Position numbers and translations under genes: made by a program. Source: Actinacidiphila glaucinigra (GTDB taxonomy: Bacteria; Actinomycetota; Actinomycetes; Streptomycetales; Streptomycetaceae). From it: a DNA stretch of 64,000 bases. This document shows, in pieces, positions 16,626-26,275 of the stretch. The stretch covers positions 62,001 to 126,000 of the forward strand of contig NZ_FZOF01000022.1 of NCBI RefSeq assembly GCF_900188405.1, read 5' to 3'. Numbering within the stretch: the stretch's first letter is position 1; each line of letters begins with the position of its first letter. Below the pieces are notes generated by a model. It was given only the letters and a program-made list of their open reading frames with translations. It searched no databases and was not told where the DNA came from.

Positions 16626-17321
16626 ATGGCGAAGATCCTGTTCGTCCTGACCGGCGCCTCGTCCTGGACGCTGTCCGACGGCACCGAGCACCCGACCGGC
16701 TTCTGGGCGGAGGAGGCCGTGACCCCGCACCGCGTCCTCACCGCCGCGGGGCACGAGGTCGTCGTCGCCACCCCGGGCGGCGTCGTCCCGGCCGTGGACC
16801 GGGGGAGTCTGGCCCCCGCGTTCAACGGCGGCGAGGAGGGCGCCCGGGCGGTCGCCGAGGAACTGGAGGCGATGACGGCGCTGCGGCACCCGATCAAGCT
16901 GGAGGAGGCGGATCTCGACGACTACGCCGCGGTGTTCTACCCCGGCGGGCACGGCCCGATGGAGGACCTCGCCGTCGACCCGGTCTCCGGCCGCCTGCTG
17001 ACCGCCGCCCTCGACTCGGGCAAGCCGCTCGGCGTCGTCTGCCACGGCCCCGCGGCCCTGCTCGCCGCCGAACGGGCCGACGGCGCCTGGCCGTTCGCCG
17101 GCTACCGGCTGACCGCCTTCACCGATGCCGAGGAGACCCAGGCCGGGCTCGCGGACCGCGCCCCCTGGCTCCTGCAGGACCGGCTGGTCGCCCTCGGGGC
17201 GGACTTCCAGGAGGGCGAGCCCTGGGCGCCCCACGTGGTGGCCGACCGCAACCTGATCACCGGTCAGAACCCTGCCTCCTCCGGTCCGCTGGCCGAGCGC
17301 CTGCTCGCCGCGCTGGACTGA
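16626..17321 (+). CDS. DJ-1/PfpI-family (Hsp31-like) protein
   Basis: 231 aa; AAGGAG precedes the ATG. The nucleophile elbow is GVVCHGPAAL with Cys139-His140. A conserved acidic residue sits in FWAEE (29-30), and GGHGPMEDLA (108-117) is typical of the class that includes Hsp31-type glyoxalases and deglycases. Members convert methylglyoxal-type aldehydes or act as chaperones or amidases. It is divergent from the LysR gene and probably controlled by it, possibly in response to reactive aldehydes. Confidence 0.9.
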   Translation: MAKILFVLTGASSWTLSDGTEHPTGFWAEEAVTPHRVLTAAGHEVVVATPGGVVPAVDRGSLAPAFNGGEEGARAVAEELEAMTALRHPIKLEEADLDDYAAVFYPGGHGPMEDLAVDPVSGRLLTAALDSGKPLGVVCHGPAALLAAERADGAWPFAGYRLTAFTDAEETQAGLADRAPWLLQDRLVALGADFQEGEPWAPHVVADRNLITGQNPASSGPLAERLLAALD

Positions 17322-17361
17322 GGCTGGACCGGCCCGCCCGCGCCCCCGAGGATGGGGTGCC

Positions 17362-17883
17362 ATGGAGATGGACAGCGTGGCCGACGCCGAGGCCCTGGCC
17401 CGCCTGGCGCACGAGGGCCAGACCGACCGCATCGGCGTGCCCTACATCGAGCACGTCCGGGCGGTCGCGGCGGGCCTCGCCGCCTTCGGCCCGGAACTGC
17501 AGATGGCCGGGCTCCTGCACGACGTCGTCGAGGACACCCCCTGGACCGCCGGCCGGCTGCGCGCCGCCGGCGTCCCGGACCGGGTCGTCGGCATCGTCGA
17601 GCAGGTCACCAACGAGCCCGGCGTGCCCTACGAGGAGAAGCTGCGGCGGATCGCCGCCTCCCGCGACGCGGCCCTGGTCAAGATCGCCGACAACGCCCAC
17701 AACAGCCGTCCGGACCGGGCCGCGCGCCTCGACGAGGCGCAACGGCTGCGGCTGGCCGCCAAGTACCGCCGCGCACGGGCCGTTCTGTGGCCCGCGGTGC
17801 CCCGCGAGGACGTGGCCGCCATCCTCGCGGTCGTCAACACCGCGCTGCTGCCGGATCTTCCGCCGGCCGGCGGACCGCGGTGA
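17362..17883 (+). CDS. small HD-domain phosphohydrolase (MESH1/SpoT-like)
   Basis: 173 aa. The metal site is complete: His31 (YIEHVRAV), His53-Asp54 (LLHDVVEDT) and Asp110 (VKIADNAHN). The layout is that of stand-alone ppGpp or NADPH hydrolases related to the SpoT hydrolase domain, without a synthetase domain. It may lower (p)ppGpp or act on another nucleotide. Its last 50 bp overlap the 3' end of the convergent FUSC gene. Confidence 0.85.
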   Translation: MEMDSVADAEALARLAHEGQTDRIGVPYIEHVRAVAAGLAAFGPELQMAGLLHDVVEDTPWTAGRLRAAGVPDRVVGIVEQVTNEPGVPYEEKLRRIAASRDAALVKIADNAHNSRPDRAARLDEAQRLRLAAKYRRARAVLWPAVPREDVAAILAVVNTALLPDLPPAGGPR

Positions 17884-20029
17884 CCACCCGCTGCAGGCTG
17901 GCCAGCCAGATCGCGGCGTCCACGGCGTAGTACAGCAGCGGGTCCGGTGCCCGGCCGCCCGAGGCCGCGCAGACGTCGGCGATGACGGTGCGGTCCGTGG
18001 GCACGCTCCGCCGCGGTGACTCGTCGGGCGCCGGACGCATGGTCCCCGAGCGCAGGTCGTACGTCAGCGGCAGCGTCGTCAGCCGCAGATGGTGGGCCGC
18101 GTCCCGCAGGTGGGCGGCACTCAGCGGCCACGCCGCCAGCGCGCCCGGAGGGCAGTGGTCCACCAGGGTCTGCCCCATGGTCAGCACCCGGTTCCCGGCC
18201 AGCATGATCGCCTGGAAATCCGTCGGCAGGGCGGGCCCGGCCCCGGGAGTGTCGCGTTCGGTCGCGAACTGCGCGTAACTCGCCTCAGCGATCAGCTGGG
18301 CGAGCCGGGCCCTCGGCAGCGCGTCGCCCATCGTCCCCGTGCCGGTGATGCAGTCGGTGATCTGGGTGACCGCCCGGGTGCCCTGGTCCAGCAGCCGCGA
18401 ACAGGCCCGCCCCAGCTCGCCCGTGCCGCCCCGCGGCCAGGCCAGCAGCCCGACGAGGGTGCCGGTCAGCACGCCCGTCACCACGTCCGCGATCCGGAAC
18501 GCGGCGAGTTCGGGACCCGCGGGGGCGATCTGCGTGAAGGCGGTGGCCACCGCGACCGTGAAGAAGGCCTGGCCCCAGCCGAGTCCGAGCAGCGGCCCCG
18601 CGGTGAACGCCAGGAAGAACACCGGCGGCATCGCCACGGCGTACACCAGCGGGTGGTCGCCCACGAACACCAGCAGCAGCGCCGCCACCCCGGCCCCGAC
18701 CAGCGTGCCCCGTACCGCGGGGACCACGGTCGTACGGGTGCCGGCGGCACTGGTGCGCATCACCGTCAGCGTGGTCAGCAGTGCCCAGAAGCCGTGCGAC
18801 AGGTCGAGCCCGCCGGCGATCAGCCGCGCCGCGGCCAGCGCCAGCGCGATGCGCACGGCGTTCTGGAAGTAGACCGAGCGCGGCGTGAGATGCGCCCGCA
18901 TCCGGTGCCCGTACAGCCTGACGGGCGACTGCCCCGCGTACCAGAACGGTCCCGGTCCCTCCGTGGGCCGCGTCGCCTCGGACCGCACCGGCGCGCCGAG
19001 CGCGATCCGCACCGACGTGACCAGGAAGGCCGCGGTGTACGCGATGTCGAGCGCGATCGCCCCGTCCCGCACCGTCGTCGCGGAGGCCGCCCCGGACACC
19101 GGCCGGCGGGCCCGGTGCGCCTCGAAGGCCTCCGCGGTGGCCGCGCACGGGGCGACCAGGGGCGCCGGCGCCTCGCCCCGCAGGGCCCGGGCGGCGCTGT
19201 GGCAGGCGGTGGCCGAGGCCAGCAGCATCCGCGACCGCGCGGCGTCGGGGGCCGGCGGGCGCTCCGCCGCGTCGTCCGCCAACTGCCCGGTCTGCGCCAG
19301 CAGGTGCCGCAGATACGCGGCGCCCTGGCACAGCGCCCGGTCGCGGGCCCCCGCGGACACCGGCCGCTCGTCCTTCGGCACATGGCTCATGCGCAACCGC
19401 TGCGCCGTCTCCAGCAGGCCCTCCGACCGCTCCCGCACCACCGGGGGCTCCAGCGCCAGCGACTGCAGGGCGTCCGCCGCGGCCTCGCACGCCTGGGCGA
19501 GCCGGTCCTGGTAGCGGCCCGGTGAGGGATCCGGCCACACGCAGACCTCGGCCGCCGCCATCAGCAGCACACCGACCACCAGACCGGACAGCCGCAGGCC
19601 CAGCGTCTCCGGCTGGTACGGGGGGAAGCACGGCAGGATGTAGAACAACTGCAGGCCGTTCGCGAGCCCGACCAGCTTCGGCCCGCCCACCCCCGCGTAC
19701 GTCACCGCGAAGCCGACCCCGAGCATCCCCAGCGCCGCCGTCCAGTCGCTCACGGCCAGCGCCGTGCCCAGGGCCACCAGCAGCGCGGCCACCGGCAGCG
19801 CGGCCAGCAGCGTCCGGGCACGCTCACGCGGCGTACCCGGCACGTACGACAGGGCGCCGGAGGCGACCGCGCCGAAGAGGGCGTAGATCGCGACGACCGG
19901 GTCGCCGAAGCCGTAGCGCGCCACAAAGAAGCTCAGGCACGCCACCAGCGTCACCCGAGCGGAACGGCGCACCGCCCGAAGACCCGGATCACGGGCCCGC
20001 ACCCACTCCAGCCCACCGCGACCGGGCAC
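17834..20029 (-). CDS. FUSC-family membrane protein (aromatic-acid-exporter-like)
   Basis: 731 aa from a GTG at 20029 with AGGAGG 6 nt upstream. Two repeated membrane blocks, each with several helices (for example VTLVACLSFFVARYGFGDPVVAIYALFGAVASG and DLSHGFWALLTTLTVMRTSAAGTR), each precede a long cytosolic helical region. This duplicated plan is that of fusaric-acid-resistance/AaeB-type proteins. The family is thought to export aromatic carboxylic acids; the substrate is unknown here. The 3' end overlaps the HD-hydrolase gene tail to tail by 50 bp. Confidence 0.88.
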   Translation of the reverse strand: MPGRGGLEWVRARDPGLRAVRRSARVTLVACLSFFVARYGFGDPVVAIYALFGAVASGALSYVPGTPRERARTLLAALPVAALLVALGTALAVSDWTAALGMLGVGFAVTYAGVGGPKLVGLANGLQLFYILPCFPPYQPETLGLRLSGLVVGVLLMAAAEVCVWPDPSPGRYQDRLAQACEAAADALQSLALEPPVVRERSEGLLETAQRLRMSHVPKDERPVSAGARDRALCQGAAYLRHLLAQTGQLADDAAERPPAPDAARSRMLLASATACHSAARALRGEAPAPLVAPCAATAEAFEAHRARRPVSGAASATTVRDGAIALDIAYTAAFLVTSVRIALGAPVRSEATRPTEGPGPFWYAGQSPVRLYGHRMRAHLTPRSVYFQNAVRIALALAAARLIAGGLDLSHGFWALLTTLTVMRTSAAGTRTTVVPAVRGTLVGAGVAALLLVFVGDHPLVYAVAMPPVFFLAFTAGPLLGLGWGQAFFTVAVATAFTQIAPAGPELAAFRIADVVTGVLTGTLVGLLAWPRGGTGELGRACSRLLDQGTRAVTQITDCITGTGTMGDALPRARLAQLIAEASYAQFATERDTPGAGPALPTDFQAIMLAGNRVLTMGQTLVDHCPPGALAAWPLSAAHLRDAAHHLRLTTLPLTYDLRSGTMRPAPDESPRRSVPTDRTVIADVCAASGGRAPDPLLYYAVDAAIWLASLQRVVTAVRRPAEDPAAARC

Positions 20030-20135
20030 CCGCGGCCTCCTCGCTGCTCAGGTCCACGACACGCCGGACCCCTCCAGATCACCGTAGGCCGGGCGGCACC
20101 GCCCGGCCACCGCGCCGTCCTGACCGGTCCGCGCC

Positions 20136-21422
20136 TCACAGGCGCACGGTGACCAGCGCGATGTCGTCCGCCGCGCCCCCGGTGACGCCGAGCCGGGTCA
20201 GCAGGGCGTCCGCGAGCGGTTCCGCGCCGAGCCGGGGCTTCTCGGCGAGCGCCGAGGTCAACCGGGCCAGGCCCGTGTAGATGTCCTCACCGCGGCGCTC
20301 GATCAGCCCGTCGGTGTAGAGCACCAGCGTGTCCCCCGGCCGGTAGGAGACGGCCGCCTGCGGTCGGGGGACGTGGGCGGGACGGGCCCCCAGGGGCGGG
20401 TCGGTCGCCTGGTCCAGCAGTTCGCAGCGGCCGTCGCCATGGAGCAAAACGGGCGGCGGATGCCCGGCGCTGCTGTAGCTGACCGTGTGCCGCTCCTTGT
20501 CGATCAGCGCGCTGAAGGCCGTGGTGGCGAGGGCGCCTTCCACACAGCGGGCGTACTGGCCGACGACCTCCAGGGCCTTGGCGGGCCCGTCGACGGTGCG
20601 CATCGCCGCGCTCAGCGCGCTGCGCAGCATCCCCATCACGCTGGCGGCCTCCAGACCGTGGCCCACGACGTCGCCGACCGCCACCGCGTAGCAGCCCGGC
20701 GAGAGGTTGACCACGTCGTACCAGTCGCCGCACACGTTCAGCGAGCCCGCCGCCGGCAGGTAGCGCACCGCGATGTCCTCGTGCTGGACCAGGTCCGGGG
20801 AGTGCAGCATGGCCTCCTGCAGCGTCAGGGCGACCTTCCGTTCGCGGGCGTGGGCCTCGCGCAGTTGGTCGTTGAGGCGCTGCAGTTCCCGGGCCCGCGC
20901 GTACATCTCGGCCTCCATCGCCTGCTCCCGCTCGCTCAGCTCGGAGCCCTGCAGCCCGTGCCGGTGCCTGCGGGCCTGGACGAACGCCGTCACGTCCTCG
21001 ACCCGGTGGATGATCCACGCCACCGTGCCGTCCGGCCCGAGGACGGGCGTGTTGATCGGGCTCCACCAGCGCTCCTCGAACCTCCCCGGCTCGGCCACCA
21101 GCGGGATGTCGTAGCGCTGCGCCGCCATCGTGTCGGGCTCGCGGGAGGCCAGCACCCGTTGCAGGGAGGCGCTGAGGTTGCGCACCCCGTCGGCCAGCGG
21201 GTCGGCGGGGTTGTCGGGGAACGCGTCGAAGATGTACTGCCCGACCAGGTCGTCCCGGGTGCGCCGGGTCGCCTCCAGGTACGCCCGGTTGACGCTCACG
21301 ATGACGAGCGCCGCGTCCAGTACCAGGTACGGGCTGGGCGTCGCCGCGAAGAGCGCCGCGTAGTCGATCCGCGGTGCCGCCGCGGTGTGCTGCTCGTCGT
21401 CCCCCCGCTCGGGCAGGGCCAC
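20136..21422 (-). CDS. PAS-domain PP2C-type (SpoIIE) phosphatase
   Basis: 428 aa from a GTG at 21422; a TATAGA box at 21431-21436 lies so close that the mRNA may be nearly leaderless. A PAS domain (about 20-145, FAATPSPYLVLDAALVIVS) is joined by a coiled coil (about 160-205) to a SpoIIE phosphatase domain. Metal-binding aspartates lie in GDWYDV, GDVVGHG and GGAADDIALVTVRL. Such proteins dephosphorylate anti-anti-sigma factors of the RsbV type in partner-switching stress networks. No anti-sigma partner is adjacent. Confidence 0.92.
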   Translation of the reverse strand: MALPERGDDEQHTAAAPRIDYAALFAATPSPYLVLDAALVIVSVNRAYLEATRRTRDDLVGQYIFDAFPDNPADPLADGVRNLSASLQRVLASREPDTMAAQRYDIPLVAEPGRFEERWWSPINTPVLGPDGTVAWIIHRVEDVTAFVQARRHRHGLQGSELSEREQAMEAEMYARARELQRLNDQLREAHARERKVALTLQEAMLHSPDLVQHEDIAVRYLPAAGSLNVCGDWYDVVNLSPGCYAVAVGDVVGHGLEAASVMGMLRSALSAAMRTVDGPAKALEVVGQYARCVEGALATTAFSALIDKERHTVSYSSAGHPPPVLLHGDGRCELLDQATDPPLGARPAHVPRPQAAVSYRPGDTLVLYTDGLIERRGEDIYTGLARLTSALAEKPRLGAEPLADALLTRLGVTGGAADDIALVTVRL

Positions 21423-21496
21423 CCCACCAATCTATAAGGCGCCCGGTGTCCTCACCTGTTCGCGCGGCGGGCGGACCCCGGCCGGGCCGCCGGCGC

Positions 21497-22198
21497 TCAG
21501 CCCGCGGCGAGCGAGGTACGGGACTCCAGGTCGCGGCGCGTGGCGTCGCCGTACTCGCCGCTCTCGTCGCCGCGGACGCCGTACCAGACCTGGAAGCGGG
21601 CGACGGCCGCCGCGAGGCGCCCGTCGAAGCGGCCGTCGACCGCGCCGCCCGCGTACACGTCCGGGATCCGCAGGAGCCGGGCCTGCAGTTCGCTGACGGC
21701 CGGTCCGGTGTCGCCCCGGCGGAGCACCCCGCCGATCGTGCCCGCGCCGGGGGAGCCGGGAGCCGTGGCCGTGGGCGCGCCGGGAGCGGCGGGTGCGGCG
21801 CCCTGCGGCGCGCGGGGGTGGAGGACGCCGGGGGCGAACAGGGCCAGCGCGAGCGCGAATCCGGCGGCCCCGCCGGTGCCGGTCAGCACCGCGACGCGCA
21901 GGGCGCGCGTGGTACGCGGGGGGCGCCGCGGCGGCCGTTCCGTCCGGGCCCCGGCCCGGGGGTCCGCACGCGGTGGTGCGGGCCGTCGTGGGGGCGGTGC
22001 GGTGCGCGGCAGCGGCTGGGTGTCGGGGCCGCCGTCCCGGGGCGGGGTGGGCCCGGTGGAACCGCCGGCCGGGCGGAACAGGTCGAGGGAGTCCTCCCAC
22101 GGCTCGTCCGGCCCCCCGGATGCCTCCCGCGCGGGGATGATGCGCGTCGGCTCGATCATGCGGCGCCGTGACGGTCCTCCGCCGGACGGGTTCGGCAC
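21497..22198 (-). CDS. membrane-anchored peptidoglycan-binding domain protein
   Basis: 233 aa from a GTG at 22198 with GGGGGACC upstream; an ATG at 22159 is possible. A Pro/Arg-rich cytosolic N-terminus is followed by one membrane helix (VAVLTGTGGAAGFALALALFA) and an Ala/Pro linker. The C-terminal peptidoglycan_binding_1 domain begins LRRGDTGPAVSELQARLL and continues with GRFDGRLAAAVARFQ. The protein would link membrane and cell wall; there is no catalytic domain. Many Streptomyces carry comparable single-helix proteins of unknown role. Confidence 0.85.
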   Translation of the reverse strand: MPNPSGGGPSRRRMIEPTRIIPAREASGGPDEPWEDSLDLFRPAGGSTGPTPPRDGGPDTQPLPRTAPPPRRPAPPRADPRAGARTERPPRRPPRTTRALRVAVLTGTGGAAGFALALALFAPGVLHPRAPQGAAPAAPGAPTATAPGSPGAGTIGGVLRRGDTGPAVSELQARLLRIPDVYAGGAVDGRFDGRLAAAVARFQVWYGVRGDESGEYGDATRRDLESRTSLAAG

Positions 22199-22432
22199 AG
22201 CGGTCCCCCTGTTCTCCCCCCGTCATCCGTTACGGGCCGACCACGCTAGGACCCGCCGGTGGGCGAAGGCCCGGAATCGCCGAACTCGTCGCGGGAAGGG
22301 TTGTGTTGGGGTATGCGCCCGGTCTCCGGCGGCGACCGGGCGGGGACCCTGCCGACCTCGTGGGGGGCCGGTCGCCTATCGTCGTGCTGCGGAGACCGCT
22401 CCGCGGCTGACGGCACCAAGTGGAGGACGACT

Positions 22433-23404
22433 GTGCGCTACCGGGACCTGGGACGCAGCGGGCTGCGGGTGTCGGAGATCGGCTACGGAGCCTGGGGGAT
22501 CGGCGAGTCCGCGTGGGTGGGCGCCACCGAGGACGAGTCCGTACGCGCCCTGAACCGGGCCGTCGACCTCGGGGTGAACCTCATCGACACCGCCCGCGGC
22601 TACGGCGAGAGCGAGCGCATCGTCGGACGGGTCGTCCGCGAACGCGCCCGCGCCGGCGAGGAGGTCCTCGTGGCCACCAAAGTGCCGCCGAAGAACCGGC
22701 TGTGGCCCGCGCCCGACGGTGTCGACCCCGCCGAGGCGTTCCCCGGCGACCACATCCGCGAGAGCCTCGACACCAGCCTGCGGGCGAGCGGCCTCGACCA
22801 CTTCGACGTCCTCCAGTTCCACGTCTGGAGCGACGAGTGGGTCCGCCGCGGGGACTGGGCGGAGACCGTCGCCGACCTCAAGAAGCAGGGCAAGATCCGG
22901 CTCTTCGGCGTGTCCGTCAACGACCACGAGCCGGACAACGCCCTCGCCCTGGTCCGCAGCGGCCTCGTGGACACGGTGCAGGTGATCTACAACGTCTTCG
23001 ACCAGGCGCCGGCCGACGCGCTGCTGCCCGCCTGCCAGGAGCACGGCGTCGGCGTCATCGTCCGGGTGGCCCTCGACGAGGGCGGCCTCACCGGCCGGAT
23101 CACCGCCGGGACCGACTTCCCCGAAGGCGACTTCCGCAACCGCTACTTCCGCGACGACCGGCCCGCGCAGGTGGAGCGGCACGTGGACGCCGTCGTCGCC
23201 GACCTCGGCATCGAGCGGGACGACATGGCGGAGACCGCCCTGCGGTTCGTGCTGAGCGCCCCCGCGGTCTCCACCGTCATCCCCGGCATGCGGTCGGTGC
23301 GCAACGTCGAGCGGAACACCGCGCTGAGCGACGGACGCCCCCTGACGCCGGAACAACTCGCCGTGCTGGCCGGGCACCGCTGGGAGCGCAACTTCTACGG
23401 CTGA
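22433..23404 (+). CDS. aldo/keto reductase
   Basis: 323 aa from a GTG with GGAGG 7 nt upstream. The (beta/alpha)8 fold is shown by [20 protein letters not shown], the catalytic Asp/Tyr pair in [12 protein letters not shown], the Lys of VLVATKVPP, and His of [10 protein letters not shown]. The C-terminal nicotinamide-cofactor site is [16 protein letters not shown]. The family reduces aldehydes and ketones with NADPH. It is followed by the sugar-type MFS gene on the same strand (83-bp gap), so the two may be co-transcribed. Confidence 0.92.
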   Translation: MRYRDLGRSGLRVSEIGYGAWGIGESAWVGATEDESVRALNRAVDLGVNLIDTARGYGESERIVGRVVRERARAGEEVLVATKVPPKNRLWPAPDGVDPAEAFPGDHIRESLDTSLRASGLDHFDVLQFHVWSDEWVRRGDWAETVADLKKQGKIRLFGVSVNDHEPDNALALVRSGLVDTVQVIYNVFDQAPADALLPACQEHGVGVIVRVALDEGGLTGRITAGTDFPEGDFRNRYFRDDRPAQVERHVDAVVADLGIERDDMAETALRFVLSAPAVSTVIPGMRSVRNVERNTALSDGRPLTPEQLAVLAGHRWERNFYG

Positions 23405-23487
23405 CCGGCCCGGCCGCCCGCAGCATGAACGCCCCCCTTGCGGGAAGGCGCGCTTCCGGACAGAACGGATCGTTCACGGAGGTGGCC

Positions 23488-24987
23488 ATGTCAGCGTCGA
23501 CGGCTCACGCCGACCCGCCGGGGGCGTTGCGGACCGATGTCCCGGCCCGCCTGGACCGGCTGCCGTGGACCCGCTGGCACTGGCGCATCGTGATCGGTCT
23601 CGGCACCGTGTGGATCCTCGACGGCCTCGAGGTCACCATCGTCGGCAACATGGCGGGCCGGCTCGCCGAGCAGGGCAGCGGCATTGACATCAGCACCGCC
23701 CAGGTCACCACGCTGGCGGCCGCCGTGTACGTCGCGGGGGCGTGCCTGGGCGCGCTGTTCTTCGGCAGGCTGACCGACCGGCTCGGCCGCAAGAAGCTGT
23801 TCATGGTGACCCTGGCCGTCTATCTCGCGGCCACGGCCGTCACCGCGGTGTCGTGGACCGCCTGGTTCTTCATCCTGTGCCGCTTCTTCACCGGGTTCGG
23901 CATCGGCGGCGAGTACGCCGCCATCAACTCGGCGATCGACGAGCTGATTCCGGCCCGGGTGCGCGGCCGGATCGACCTGATCATCAACGGCAGCTTCTGG
24001 ATCGGCGCCGCCGCGGGCGCGTTCGCGTCCATCGCCCTGCTGGACACCTCGCTGTTCGCCGGCGACGTCGGCTGGCGGCTCGCCTTCGGCATCGGCGTCG
24101 TCCTGGGGCTGGTCATCCTGCTGGTGCGCCGCCATGTGCCGGAGAGCCCGCGCTGGTTGTTCACCCACGGCCGGGCCGAGGAGGCCGAACGCCTCGTCGC
24201 GGACGTGGAGCGCACGGTCGCCGAGGAGAGCGGCAAGCCCCTGCCGGAGCCGGGCGAGAGCATCCTCATCCGCCCCCGCGGCGAACTGGGCTTCCTGACC
24301 ATCGCCCGCACCGTCACCCGCGCGTACCCGCGCCGCACCCTGCTCGGCCTCGCGCTCTTCTCCGGCCAGGCCTTCCTCTACAACTCCGTCACCTTCGGCT
24401 ACGCGGTCATCCTCACCACCTTCTTCGACGTGCCGAAAGGCGAGACGGGCTACTACTTCGCCGTCATCGCGGTCGGCAACTTCCTCGGCCCGCTGCTGCT
24501 CGGCCACCTCTTCGACTCCGTGGGCCGCAAGCCGATGATCACCGGCAGCTACGTGGGCTCCGGGCTGCTCCTGTTCGGCACGGCCTATCTGTTCCAGCAG
24601 GGCGCCCTGAGCGCGGTGACGATGACGGCCTGCTGGACCGCGGTGCTGTTCCTCGCCTCCGCGGGCGCCAGCGCCGCCTATCTGACGGTCAGCGAGATCT
24701 TCCCGCTGGAGACCCGGGCGCTGTGCATCGCCTTCTTCTACGCCGTCGGCACCGCCCTCGGCGGCATCACCGGCCCCCTGCTCTTCAACGGCCTGGTCGG
24801 CAGCGGCGAGCCCGCCGACACCACCCTCGCCTTCTGCCTCGGCGCGACCCTGATGACGCTGGCGGGGCTGGTCGAGGCGGCCATCGGCGTCCGGGCCGAG
24901 CGGCGCAGCCTGGAGTCGCTGGCAGCCCCGCTCAGCGCCGTCGAGGAACCGGCGGGGACCTCCGGCACCGCCGGCGCGCGCTCCTGA
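23488..24987 (+). CDS. MFS transporter, sugar-porter type
   Basis: 499 aa; GGAGG precedes the ATG at 23488. About twelve membrane helices are visible. Family motifs include GRLTDRLGRKKLF between helices 2 and 3, FTGFGIGGEYAAINSAIDE in helix 4-5, and PESPRWL after helix 6. The second half repeats the pattern with HLFDSVGRKPM. It resembles metabolite/sugar:H+ symporters. The solute is not determinable from sequence. Confidence 0.92.
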   Translation: MSASTAHADPPGALRTDVPARLDRLPWTRWHWRIVIGLGTVWILDGLEVTIVGNMAGRLAEQGSGIDISTAQVTTLAAAVYVAGACLGALFFGRLTDRLGRKKLFMVTLAVYLAATAVTAVSWTAWFFILCRFFTGFGIGGEYAAINSAIDELIPARVRGRIDLIINGSFWIGAAAGAFASIALLDTSLFAGDVGWRLAFGIGVVLGLVILLVRRHVPESPRWLFTHGRAEEAERLVADVERTVAEESGKPLPEPGESILIRPRGELGFLTIARTVTRAYPRRTLLGLALFSGQAFLYNSVTFGYAVILTTFFDVPKGETGYYFAVIAVGNFLGPLLLGHLFDSVGRKPMITGSYVGSGLLLFGTAYLFQQGALSAVTMTACWTAVLFLASAGASAAYLTVSEIFPLETRALCIAFFYAVGTALGGITGPLLFNGLVGSGEPADTTLAFCLGATLMTLAGLVEAAIGVRAERRSLESLAAPLSAVEEPAGTSGTAGARS

Positions 24988-25065
24988 CCGCTTCGCCGGC
25001 GCCCCCGGGGCGGGTATCGTCCGGTGGGTCGTGGGCAACCCGGGCAACCCAGGGTGAGGACCGCA

Positions 25066-25650
25066 GTGCGAAAGATCATCATGCAGATGTCGGTGTCCCT
25101 CGACGGCTACTTCGAGGGCCCCGACCGCGAGATCGACTGGCACCTCGTGGACGAGGAGCTGCACCTCCACATGAACGAGGGGCTGAAGGCGATGGGCGGC
25201 TTCCTCAGCGGCCGCGTCGGCCATGAGCTCATGGCCGCCTACTGGCCGACGGCCGACGCCGACCCGCAGAGCAGCCCCGCCGTGGCCGAGTTCGCCGGGA
25301 TCTGGCGCGACATGCCGAAGTACGTGTACTCGCGGACGCTGGAGCGGGCCGACTGGAACACCACGATCGTGCGCGACGTCGTCGCCGAGGAGGTCCGGGA
25401 ACTCAAGGCCCGGCCCGGCGGCGACCTGGTGCTCGGCGGGGCCGACCTCGCCGCCTCCTTCCTGCGGCTGGGCCTGGTCGACGAGTTCCGGATCTACGTC
25501 CACCCCGTCCTGCTGGGCCGGGGCAGGACGCCCTTCCCGGACGCCGGCACCCTCACCGCGCTCCGGCGCACCGGGACCCGGACCTTCGGCAACGGGGTCG
25601 TGCTGCTCCAGTACGAGCGCGCCGAGGCCCAGGCCGACGTGCGCCGCTGA
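25066..25650 (+). CDS. dihydrofolate-reductase-like (RibD C-terminal) protein
   Basis: 194 aa from a GTG at 25066. The opening KIIMQMSVSLDGYFEGP and the dinucleotide-binding GGDLVLGGADLAASFLRLGLVDEF are typical of the RibD-C/DHFR-fold family common in actinomycetes. These proteins bind NADPH, but most have no assigned substrate. The length fits the family. It is convergent with the DinB-like gene. Confidence 0.9.
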   Translation: MRKIIMQMSVSLDGYFEGPDREIDWHLVDEELHLHMNEGLKAMGGFLSGRVGHELMAAYWPTADADPQSSPAVAEFAGIWRDMPKYVYSRTLERADWNTTIVRDVVAEEVRELKARPGGDLVLGGADLAASFLRLGLVDEFRIYVHPVLLGRGRTPFPDAGTLTALRRTGTRTFGNGVVLLQYERAEAQADVRR

Positions 25651-25665
25651 TGCGCGGCCGGGCCG

Positions 25666-26181
25666 TTAGAGCGCGCCGCGTTCCACGCAGCCGCGCAGGA
25701 ACGCGGCCTGCCCCGCGTGCTGCAGATCGTCCGAGACGACGCTGACCAGCCGCACCGCCAGCGTCACCGGCGGATCCCAGCTGGTGTCGACGACGCGCGG
25801 GAAGTCCGCCTCGCGCAGCGTCGACAGATAGCCCAGGGTGCGGTCGCACACCGCGTCGTGATACCCGGTCAGCAGCTCGCCCGACTCGACGCGCAGCGCG
25901 GCGACGTCCTTGGGACGGTGGCCGTACCCGGTGTCGTACGGCGCGAATGGCAGGCCGAAGCGGTCGGCCCAGCCGTCGCCGGTCCACAGCTGCTCGGTGC
26001 CCGCGACGCCGGCCACATGGTCGTCCTGAATGCGCGTCAGGTGCCAGATCAGCCAGGCGATCGAGTTGGCCCCCCGGTCGGGCCGCGCGTGCAGGCCTTC
26101 CGGGGCGATGCCCTCGACGGCCTCGTGCACGGCCTCCCGGATCCTGCCGAAGGCGTCGGCGAGGAGATCTGCGCTCTTCAT
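25666..26181 (-). CDS. DinB-superfamily mycothiol-dependent transferase-like protein
   Basis: 171 aa. The four-helix bundle metal site is seen as the first His near SIAWLIWHLTRIQDDH and the C-terminal DDLQHAGQAAFLRG. This is the arrangement in mycothiol S-transferases and maleylpyruvate isomerase relatives. In actinomycetes such proteins conjugate electrophiles to mycothiol for detoxification. It starts at an ATG (26181) and is a single gene. Confidence 0.85.
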   Translation of the reverse strand: MKSADLLADAFGRIREAVHEAVEGIAPEGLHARPDRGANSIAWLIWHLTRIQDDHVAGVAGTEQLWTGDGWADRFGLPFAPYDTGYGHRPKDVAALRVESGELLTGYHDAVCDRTLGYLSTLREADFPRVVDTSWDPPVTLAVRLVSVVSDDLQHAGQAAFLRGCVERGAL

Positions 26182-26275
26182 GCGTGCTCCCTCGGTTCCT
26201 GTGCCACTCCGCCCACGCTAGGCGTGCCGCCCCGCCGCGGCCACCAGAGCACCCGGCACCCGGCCCCGCCGTGCG

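Noticed and set aside
22420-24987. Single fused aldo/keto-reductase-MFS reading frame
   Set aside because: The frame that spans both belongs to the transporter; the reductase lies in another frame with its own GTG, stop and ribosome site, so they are two genes.
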